Source of the DNA: Citrobacter freundii
GTDB taxonomy: Bacteria; Bacteroidota; Bacteroidia; Chitinophagales; Chitinophagaceae
Direction: 5' to 3'
Assembly: GCA_003243445.1 (NCBI GenBank)
Contig: QFQQ01000066.1
Coordinates: 1 to 34,717 of the forward strand
DNA: 34,717 nt
In this document: positions 25,112-31,476 of the stretch, piece after piece
Layout: every line of letters begins with the position of its first letter
Position numbering within the stretch: position 1 is the first letter of the stretch
Position numbers and translations under genes: made by a program
The notes under the pieces: model-generated
What the model was told of the DNA's origin: nothing
Databases searched by the model: none
The model's input: the letters and a program-made list of their open reading frames with translations, nothing else

Positions 25112-25912
25112 ATGAAAGCCTTTACCCTTATCTTTTTTATCTCTGTGATCCTTGCTTCCTGTAAAACCGTTCCCATCACCGGGCGTAAGCAGCTCAACCT
25201 TGTGCCTGACATGATGATGAATCAAATGGCATTTACTGAATACGATTCAGTGGTAAAAGCAAGTCCGACGCTTGATATATCTGACCAACGGGCTATGATG
25301 GTAACACGTGTTGGAATAAGAATACAGCACGCAGTGGAGACTTACATGCAGCAGAATAATTTCAGCAAAGACCTTAAAAATTTTCAATGGACATTCAATA
25401 CGATCGATGAAAACATCGTGAATGCATGGTGTATGCCCGGCGGAAAAGTGGTGGTATATACAGGACTTTTACCCGTATCGCAAACCGAAGCAGGTCTTGC
25501 CGTAGTAATGGGGCATGAGATCGCACATGCCATTGCACGGCACGGCAATGAAAGGATGAGTGAAGGGTTACTGGTGGCGCTTGGAGGCGCTGTGTTGCAG
25601 GAAGCACTGAAGAACAAGAAGGGGGAAACGCAGGCACTCTTTCTCGGTCTTTATATGGTCGGATCAAATCTCGCACTCTCACTCCCCAACAGCCGGAAGC
25701 AGGAAACGGAAGCGGATAAACTCGGTCTTATCTTCATGAGCATGGCTGGCTATGATCCGGAAGAAGCTGTCCCTTTCTGGCAGCGAATGTCTTCCGTCAA
25801 TAAAAATAAAACGCCGGAATTTTTATCAACCCATCCGGGTGATCAGACGAGGATAAAGAATTTGCAGGCATTGGTGAAGGAAGTGAAAGAGAAATATTTT
25901 GTAGGGAGATGA
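25112..25912 (+). CDS. M48 family metalloprotease lipoprotein
   Basis: ATG 25112, rather than the frame start at 25076, gives a lipoprotein signal peptide with lipobox ILASC (Cys17) and a 266-residue protein. The Cys is followed by KTVPITGRKQLNLVPD, typical of periplasmic M48 lipoproteins. The zinc site is HEIAH at 135-139, and the third ligand lies in the QETEADKLGL segment (197-206). The C-terminal HPGDQTRIKNLQ motif is also typical of the family. By family knowledge it degrades misfolded envelope proteins at the inner face of the outer membrane. Its place behind the BlaI-M56-heptad genes, on the same strand, suggests it is an output or auxiliary protease of that circuit, though the hairpin at 24995 may separate transcription. 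Confidence 0.92.
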   Translation: MKAFTLIFFISVILASCKTVPITGRKQLNLVPDMMMNQMAFTEYDSVVKASPTLDISDQRAMMVTRVGIRIQHAVETYMQQNNFSKDLKNFQWTFNTIDENIVNAWCMPGGKVVVYTGLLPVSQTEAGLAVVMGHEIAHAIARHGNERMSEGLLVALGGAVLQEALKNKKGETQALFLGLYMVGSNLALSLPNSRKQETEADKLGLIFMSMAGYDPEEAVPFWQRMSSVNKNKTPEFLSTHPGDQTRIKNLQALVKEVKEKYFVGR

Positions 25913-25922
25913 GCGAGGAGGG

Positions 25923-25950
25923 GACCACAGACGACGGACCGAGACGAGCG
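25923..25950. repeat. Short GAC-heptamer array
   Basis: GACCACA, GACGACG, GACCGA, GACGAGC: GAC recurs at 25923, 25930, 25937 and 25943, just after the M48 gene. It is a degenerate relative of the array at 28463. The rest of the gap to 26174 shows nothing recognisable. Confidence 0.5.
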
Positions 25951-26174
25951 AGATAAGGGGAAAATTTATTAAATGGTGGTAATCGCCAACTCATCCTCTC
26001 GATCAGTGAGCGAGATCAGGATAATTGATTTTGATCGATGAGTGAACAGGAATTTCCTTACCAGGCCTATGCACAACTCGATTGAATCATCGTCCAGGCC
26101 GGGTAAACCGGCAACAATGTTTGTGTGTTGCTGGGCTTCATGAAAAAGCAGAACAAGCAGTTATGAAATCAAAG

Positions 26175-26564
26175 CTATGAAGGAATATCTTCCGTCAACA
26201 TTTCCTTTTCATTTACATCTGTATACGTGCAGGTCATTTTTTGCAAATTGACATTCCATTTAAGAACACCGCTTGCCGCTGCCAACTCACAAAATTGCGG
26301 ATAGTTTGTTTTACCCTGCTGATGGTCAAAGAGATGTTTACGAAATTTTTCAAGATTTGGGATAGGGTTTATCATTAACACCGCATATTTTGCAGGAGAA
26401 GTTTTTTTATGACCATTATTGCTTTCATAATCTATATGTCCATCTTTCACATAAGTTGTATAACGGTCTACTCCAAGGGCATTGATCTCCTTTATGTATC
26501 GGGGGAAGTCAGCCCCTGTTCTGACTTTGGCGTGTGCCGCGGCGATCTGTTCAAGTGTAAACAT
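26175..26564 (-). CDS. DUF1398 family protein
   Basis: With ATG 26564 the product has 129 residues, beginning MFTLEQIAAAHAKVRTGADF, which is the conserved start of the DUF1398 (YbcV-like) family. DYESNNGHKKTSPAKY, FRKHLFDHQQGKTNYPQFCE and the end KMTCTYTDVNEKEML also match that family. The upstream 16 codons of the open frame are not part of it. The protein is cytoplasmic and its function is unknown. It lies 78 bp downstream of the AraC gene on the same strand and may be co-transcribed or controlled by it. Confidence 0.9.
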   Translation of the reverse strand: MFTLEQIAAAHAKVRTGADFPRYIKEINALGVDRYTTYVKDGHIDYESNNGHKKTSPAKYAVLMINPIPNLEKFRKHLFDHQQGKTNYPQFCELAAASGVLKWNVNLQKMTCTYTDVNEKEMLTEDIPS

Positions 26565-26642
26565 GTTTGATGTTTTTTGAGTGAATGTTCTGACAGAGCA
26601 AAGTTGCGGCACAGTGAGGGTGTTGAATTGTAAAAAATCGTT

Positions 26643-27407
26643 TTATTCTCCTTTCCTGAATTGATCCGGCGCACTGCCGGTAAATTGCTTGAAGTCATGA
26701 ATAAAATGCGCCGGGTCAAAGAAATTATGTTCATAACAGATTTCCGTTATCGACCTTGTGCTATTCATATCTTCCAACACAGCATTGAAACGCACAATGG
26801 AAGCAAATTTCTTAGGTGTGGCACCGACAAGTTTGCGAAATCTTTTCTCTAACGGACTCTGACTGGTCAGAAGCTTTTTGCTAAGATCTGCAATGCGGAT
26901 ATTGCCTTTGTGATCATAGATCATCTTCACCGCTTCGGTGATCAATTGATCTTTCTGTACCTCTTTCAATTGTGAGATAAAGAAATTTTCTACTGCTACA
27001 ATCCGCTGAGCATCTGTTTTGGCAAGTGATAATTTTTCTTCGGTCTCCGGAATCAATTGTTTGTCAAAAATGTGTTCAAGTGAAATGCTTTGGTTGAATA
27101 ATTCATTAGCGGGACAAAAAGTGAAATGCGCTAATCCTGTTTCTGTAAAGTAAACCAGAATGGTCCCGGTATTCCTGCTGTTTCTGAAATTCCTGAATTT
27201 ATCAAGCATGCCGGTGATGCCCGCAGTTGACAACTGCGTTTGTTCTTCCCTGTCGATCATAGAAAGCCGGCCTGCATATTGAAAGCCAAGTACAAGGCTG
27301 GTTCCCGGCATTACTTTATATGATTGTTCCTCTTCCTGCTCAATCAGCACGAAATGTCTGATAAAGGGCCGCAGGCGCCGGGATGGTATAACTGTTTCAA
27401 ATCTCAT
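26643..27407 (-). CDS. AraC family transcriptional regulator
   Basis: ATG 27407 (eight codons inside the longest frame) gives 254 residues beginning MRFETVIPSRRLRPFIRHFV, the usual start of Bacteroidota AraC regulators with a cupin-like N-terminal sensing domain. The C-terminal 100 residues form the double HTH: IRIADLSKKLLTSQSPLEKR and FRKLVGATPKKFASIVRF, then the second motif SITEICYEHNFFDPAHFIHD and FKQFTGSAP. It is divergent from the flavoprotein gene at 27545 and upstream of the DUF1398 gene, so these two are its likely targets. The effector is unknown. Confidence 0.92.
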   Translation of the reverse strand: MRFETVIPSRRLRPFIRHFVLIEQEEEQSYKVMPGTSLVLGFQYAGRLSMIDREEQTQLSTAGITGMLDKFRNFRNSRNTGTILVYFTETGLAHFTFCPANELFNQSISLEHIFDKQLIPETEEKLSLAKTDAQRIVAVENFFISQLKEVQKDQLITEAVKMIYDHKGNIRIADLSKKLLTSQSPLEKRFRKLVGATPKKFASIVRFNAVLEDMNSTRSITEICYEHNFFDPAHFIHDFKQFTGSAPDQFRKGE

Positions 27408-27456
27408 TCGCGTATCGCTAAGATGGTGCAAAATCCCAGTGAGACGTCAATAGCAC

Positions 27457-27508
27457 CAATTTAAAAATTGCAACTTTGCTGCAAAAAATGGATTTTGTCT
27501 TAACTTTG
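27457..27508 (+). promoter_or_regulatory. Promoter and palindrome of the flavoprotein gene
   Basis: TTTG (27475-27478) and TAACTTTG (27501-27508; exact TAnnTTTG) are 22 bases apart and precede the start at 27545. Just upstream is the palindrome CAATTT-AA-AAATTG (27457-27470), a possible operator for the divergent AraC regulator. Confidence 0.6.
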
Positions 27509-27544
27509 TTTCTTCAGGGGATCAGTCACATTTAAGGAATGGAT

Positions 27545-28453
27545 ATGAGTAACTACAATTTATACGACGTTATTATTATCGGTGGGAGCTATGCCGGTTT
27601 ATCTGCCGCCTTAACGCTTGGCCGCTCCCGGCGGCGTGTATTGGTGATCGATGATAATAATCCCTGCAATAAACAGACACCGTATTCGCACAACTTCATT
27701 ACGCATGATGGCGATACACCTGCGGAGATCAAACGGCAGGCGCTGGAACAAGTGAAGAAATATGATACGGTATCTTTTTATGATGGCACGGCAATCGATG
27801 TGATCAATAAAGTGAATGTATTTGAAGTAAGCACGGCAACCGGTGATCAGTTTAGTGCGAAGAAGATGATATTTGCCACCGGCGTTACGGATATTATGCC
27901 GCCGATCAAAGGCTTTGCTGAATGCTGGGGCATATCCGTACTTCATTGCCCTTATTGCCATGGCTATGAAGTGAGTGATCGTTCTCTTGCTGTAATCTCC
28001 AGTGATAAACTGGCATATGAGTATTGCCGGATGATCCATCACTGGAGCAAGGACCTGACTTTATTTACCAATGGCCCATCGCCGCTTTCTTCAGAACAAA
28101 CACTGGCGTTAAAACAGCACGGCATTGGTATAGTGGAAGATGTGATCAAAGAACTTCAACATGAAAATGGTCAGTTAAAGCAGCTGATCACAATCAACGG
28201 CATGTCCTATCCTTTGAACGCAATTTTCTCCCGCGCCCGGATCCGTCAGCATTGTACAATACCGGAGCAATTGGGTTGTGAATTGACCGAGCAGGGCTTA
28301 CTGAAAGTGGACGAGTTTCAGCATACCAATATACATGGCGTATTTGTTGCCGGCGACAACCATACCATGTTCCGCTCAGTCGGACTTGCCGTAGCTGGCG
28401 GGATAAAGGCGGGGGCGATGTTGAATCATCAGTTGATTGAGGAAGAATTCTAG
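27545..28453 (+). CDS. Thioredoxin-reductase-like NAD(P)/FAD oxidoreductase
   Basis: Two ATGs are possible (27539, 27545). AAGGA at 27534-27538 is six bases before the second, so 27545 is preferred, giving 302 residues. The FAD-binding start is YDVIIIGGSYAGLSAALTLG with GGSYAG at 13-18. The redox motif HCPYCHGYE has Cys135 and Cys138. ATGVTD (111-116) and the C-terminal GVFVAGDNH complete the thioredoxin-reductase fold. Compared with true TrxB, the CPYC pair and the NADPH domain are those of the small Bacteroidota/Bacillota flavoproteins that often sit next to a regulator. The electron acceptor is unknown. It is divergent from an AraC gene and has its own promoter. Confidence 0.9.
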   Translation: MSNYNLYDVIIIGGSYAGLSAALTLGRSRRRVLVIDDNNPCNKQTPYSHNFITHDGDTPAEIKRQALEQVKKYDTVSFYDGTAIDVINKVNVFEVSTATGDQFSAKKMIFATGVTDIMPPIKGFAECWGISVLHCPYCHGYEVSDRSLAVISSDKLAYEYCRMIHHWSKDLTLFTNGPSPLSSEQTLALKQHGIGIVEDVIKELQHENGQLKQLITINGMSYPLNAIFSRARIRQHCTIPEQLGCELTEQGLLKVDEFQHTNIHGVFVAGDNHTMFRSVGLAVAGGIKAGAMLNHQLIEEEF

Positions 28454-28462
28454 CGAGACTCA

Positions 28463-28497
28463 AACCATAGACCGCCGACGGCCGACCGCCGACTGCC
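28463..28497 (+). repeat. GACCGCC heptamer array, left arm
   Basis: Five exact-period 7-nt units: AACCATA, GACCGCC, GACGGCC, GACCGCC, GACTGCC. Bases 28470-28493 are the exact reverse complement of 28573-28596, giving a possible 24-bp GC-rich stem with a 79-nt loop after the flavoprotein gene. Confidence 0.85.
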
Positions 28498-28565
28498 GGA
28501 TCATTCACCAAAGTAACATAACACAAGAGCCCGGTATTCATTAAAAGCTTCTTTCATATTGAATC

Positions 28566-28600
28566 GTCGGTTGTCGGCGGTCGGCCGTCGGCGGTCGCCC
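28566..28600 (-). repeat. GACCGCC heptamer array, right arm (inverted)
   Basis: Units GTCGGTT, GTCGGCG, GTCGGCC, GTCGGCG, GTCGCCC recur every seven bases (GTC at 28566, 28573, 28580, 28587, 28594). It is the inverted partner of 28463-28497. No T-run follows. Confidence 0.85.
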
Positions 28601-28684
28601 TCCAAATATCCCTTGTTTCAGTGATTGACCAGCTCGCTCCCATGCCGCAGTTTTGTCTAAACATTACTGCTAAAATTATCTCGC

Positions 28685-30106
28685 ATGAAAAAGCTATCAA
28701 TCCTCTTACTGATGACCTGCTTATTTGCAGAAACCTTTGCGCAATCCGGCAGGATCAAAATTTCCTTTGTTGGTTTCGAATGTATCCGCGAAACGTTTGA
28801 TGATATCTTACAGTCAGACGGAAAAGGCGATGAAGTATATTTCAATTTCGGATTTACGCTGGCTAATCGCCAGGGTGTAATGCAGCAGAGTTATGAAAAA
28901 CGAACGCCTGTTTATGGGGATAATACGGGACCATTTTCCAACCGTATCAACGCCGGTTCAGCAGTTGATATATTTGGCGGTGCAAAAGGCGGGATCCGTG
29001 CAGGTGATAATTTTTCCTGCAATGATATCATCGGAGAGTATACGATGAACGATGGTGATATTCTGACCATCGTTCCTACTGCATGGGAATATGACCCGAT
29101 CGCTGATAACCTCAATTCATTTACCTCCACGCTCCGTGGTTTTTATGTGTCAATGAATCAGAAAGTAGCGCCGGTAATGGCAGGATTGAGCCTCCTGACC
29201 GGAGATCTTGCTGGTGTCATCTATCATGGGACGAATTTCGGGCTGACAAAGATCAGGGCCGGCGGTGACCAGGGAGAGTTGGGGAGGCCGGGTACAAGAC
29301 CGATCGGCATGGAGAAGTATGGTGACTTTGTGCCGAAACTGGTTGTATTCAATACAAGATCAATTACCACGATCATCAACAGCAATTATGGACATGGGCG
29401 CGGCGTGATCGCAGTAAACTATGATGAGCCTGCGATCGGTAATAACCGCGATCATGGTATTTACAATATCCTGCTGAAGTTTGAATTTACGCCAACTGGC
29501 CCGGCTGGTGGAAATACAAACGGTGTTCCGCCCCCGGCGCCAAAAACAAACACAGGGGGAACAACTGTACCACCACCGCCATCCAATTCAAATGGTTCTT
29601 ATGTGCCGCCGCCAACATCAGGTACAAAAACAGGTGGTTCCTACGTACCGCCACCTCCGGCAAATTCGAATAATGGTTCAGCGGTTCCTCCACCGGTGAA
29701 TACGAAGGTTTCTGAACCACGTCAAATATCAACCCCTGTCAGGCCGGCGGTACTTACAACTGCAATTCCTGTTCAGGCTGCTGCAATGGGCGTGACCGGA
29801 ACCTGGGTCGGTAATTTTGGTACAGGCACAAACTATAATGGCGCATATTGTTCTTTCCGCCTGAATGCCGATGGAACGATGCAGGTGATTGGTGCGGATA
29901 GATCGGTGGTGGCAAGTGGTACGTTCAAGTTTGAGAATAATCAATTGACAGGAACATATATCAAACCATCAGGTGAAATATTTTCATTCAATGGAAAGAT
30001 GGATAATAACGCGCTGGCTGGCACATTTGGTACAGGAACGAATGTATCAAACCAGGGAACATGGCGTATGACAAAGCAGGCATCCGTTACTGCAAACCTG
30101 CGATAG
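28685..30106 (+). CDS. Secreted protein with proline-rich linker, unrecognised
   Basis: This 473-residue protein has a signal peptide (MKKLSILLLMTCLFAETFAQ). Residues about 20-265 form a domain I do not recognise (SGRIKISFVGFECIRETFDD, then NGDILTIVPTAWEY-like segments and a GVIYHGTNFGLTKIRAGG stretch). Residues about 270-345 are a Pro/Gly/Ser linker with repeated PPPP clusters and NSNG/YVPPP units. The C-terminal 100 residues (VTGTWVGNFGTGTNYNG, then LNADGTMQVIGAD and NQLTGTYIKPSGEIFS) resemble a small lipocalin-like beta barrel. No T9SS domain or lipobox is present, so it is probably periplasmic. It stands alone, followed by a strong terminator. Confidence 0.85.
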   Translation: MKKLSILLLMTCLFAETFAQSGRIKISFVGFECIRETFDDILQSDGKGDEVYFNFGFTLANRQGVMQQSYEKRTPVYGDNTGPFSNRINAGSAVDIFGGAKGGIRAGDNFSCNDIIGEYTMNDGDILTIVPTAWEYDPIADNLNSFTSTLRGFYVSMNQKVAPVMAGLSLLTGDLAGVIYHGTNFGLTKIRAGGDQGELGRPGTRPIGMEKYGDFVPKLVVFNTRSITTIINSNYGHGRGVIAVNYDEPAIGNNRDHGIYNILLKFEFTPTGPAGGNTNGVPPPAPKTNTGGTTVPPPPSNSNGSYVPPPTSGTKTGGSYVPPPPANSNNGSAVPPPVNTKVSEPRQISTPVRPAVLTTAIPVQAAAMGVTGTWVGNFGTGTNYNGAYCSFRLNADGTMQVIGADRSVVASGTFKFENNQLTGTYIKPSGEIFSFNGKMDNNALAGTFGTGTNVSNQGTWRMTKQASVTANLR

Positions 30107-30142
30107 GGTCTTATATAGCATACCGTGCGATCAGCCATTCAT

Positions 30143-30183
30143 AAAAGAAAAGACCAGGCCACTCAAGCCTGGTCTTTTCTTTT
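30143..30183. terminator. Strong terminator
   Basis: AAAAGAAAAGACCAGGC (30143-30159) pairs perfectly with GCCTGGTCTTTTCTTTT (30167-30183) around a 7-nt loop. It lies 37 bp after the proline-rich gene, with a T-rich 3' arm. Confidence 0.92.
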
Positions 30184-30475
30184 ATCCGGAATATTTTATG
30201 TTATACATCATGCTTCTTATTGGCTGGATCGACGATCTGGAAAGTATTCTTCGCGTCCGCTTTGGACGGATACATGCATTTGGATCCGAAGGTTTGCTGT
30301 ATGCGAAAGATGTGTCACAACAACTATTGCAGGAATTCTTTGCATTGATAAGTTTATATGTTGTCAATACCCCGGGAGATGAGTGTATAAAAGCAGCGCT
30401 GAATTAAAGGCGTTCGGTCATTCATAAGGGGGATGTGTATTCCTCTGAAGATGAGTGCCAGTCTCAATAATTCGG
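30184..30475. other. Intergenic region without supported gene
   Basis: Short open frames on both strands overlap here (30198-30407 +, 30182-30367 -). None has a domain, and neither strand is favoured. I see no structured element. Confidence 0.45.
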
Positions 30476-30483
30476 TACTTTTG
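30476..30483 (+). promoter_or_regulatory. -7 promoter box of the PfkB kinase gene
   Basis: TACTTTTG matches TAnnTTTG exactly, 20 bp before the start codon at 30504. No TTG is seen at the expected upstream distance. Confidence 0.5.
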
Positions 30484-30503
30484 CGTCTTTTATATTTTAT
30501 AGC

Positions 30504-31379
30504 ATGTACGATATCTGTTGTGTTGGGCATATTACACTGGACAAGATCGTGACACCCGGCCACCGTGTGGAAATGCCTGGCGGTACGTCTTATTATTTCT
30601 CCAATGCGTTACGTCAAATGGATATACGCTATCTGCTGGTAACGGCAGTGGCGCCTTCTGAAAGGCGCTTTGTGGAGATGCTGACAGGGCAGGGAATAGC
30701 GGTAAAGGCATTTGACAGTGCCGAAACCGTGTGTTTTGAAAATATTTATCGGGAGGATATGAACCACCGGGAACAGAAGGTCTGGGCGCAATCCGACCCT
30801 TTCCGTATTGAGCAACTGGCCGAAACGGAAGCAAGATTCTTTCACCTGGGGCCTTTGCTGGCAGGAGATATTCCCGGTGAACTGATCCGTCATCTTTCGG
30901 CAAAAGCAACGCTGTCGATGGACGTGCAGGGCTTCTTACGTGAGGTAAGGAATACCGAAGTTTTTCCTGTTGACTGGCCCGAGAAAGAAGAGCTGCTTGC
31001 CTATGTTGATATACTGAAAGCAAATGAAGAAGAAATGCAGGTGCTGACCAATGAAACGGATATCCGTAAAGGGGCTGCCATTCTTGCAAGCTGGGGCGTG
31101 AAAGAAGTGCTGATCACCAGGGGAAGCAATGGTTCGGTTGTGTTTTATGAAAATACTTACCATGATATTCCCGCGTTTATTGATGGACCTGCCATTGATG
31201 CTACTGGCTGTGGTGACACATATATGGCCGCCTATCTTTACCAGCGCGCACTTGGCGTCAACCCGGACAAAGCTGCTGCATTTGCTTCTGCCATGGCGGG
31301 ATTGAAAGTGATGGGGTCGGGACCTTTTACGGGAACCGAAGACGATGTGGTCAGGTTACTGAAAAGACAGGTGAATTAG
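30504..31379 (+). CDS. PfkB family carbohydrate kinase
   Basis: A 291-residue cytoplasmic protein of the ribokinase/PfkB family. The N-terminal GHITLDKIV and MPGGTSYYFSNALRQM (24-39) form the sugar-binding start. KANEEEMQVL (172-181) is the conserved N-E-E region. LITRGSNGSVVF (203-214) lies in the ATP-binding core. IDATGCGDTYMAAYL (231-245) is the anion-hole motif with catalytic base Asp238. PfkB enzymes phosphorylate sugars or nucleosides with ATP; the substrate cannot be told from sequence. No pathway gene is adjacent. It has its own promoter and converges on the outer-membrane protein gene, with a long hairpin between. Confidence 0.9.
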   Translation: MYDICCVGHITLDKIVTPGHRVEMPGGTSYYFSNALRQMDIRYLLVTAVAPSERRFVEMLTGQGIAVKAFDSAETVCFENIYREDMNHREQKVWAQSDPFRIEQLAETEARFFHLGPLLAGDIPGELIRHLSAKATLSMDVQGFLREVRNTEVFPVDWPEKEELLAYVDILKANEEEMQVLTNETDIRKGAAILASWGVKEVLITRGSNGSVVFYENTYHDIPAFIDGPAIDATGCGDTYMAAYLYQRALGVNPDKAAAFASAMAGLKVMGSGPFTGTEDDVVRLLKRQVN

Positions 31380-31380
31380 T

Positions 31381-31476
31381 AATTAAAAAGTCAAAAGTAA
31401 AAAGTAAAAAGCTCACAGGAATTGTAAGAACGCCTCCGCTGTAAGTTTTTTACTTTTTACTTTTGACTTTTTAATT
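31381..31476. terminator. Bidirectional terminator from inverted AAAAGTA heptamer arrays
   Basis: Bases 31381-31410 are the exact reverse complement of 31447-31476, a 30-bp perfect but AT-rich stem with a 36-nt loop. Each arm is a heptamer array (G recurs at 31390, 31397, 31404, 31411). It fills the gap between convergent genes. The right arm overlaps the stop codon of the minus-strand gene by one base. A- and T-runs on both sides suit termination in both directions. Confidence 0.85.

Noticed and set aside
30198..30407. 69-codon plus-strand frame with hydrophobic start
   Set aside because: It overlaps equally open frames on the other strand, with no domain and no promoter found.
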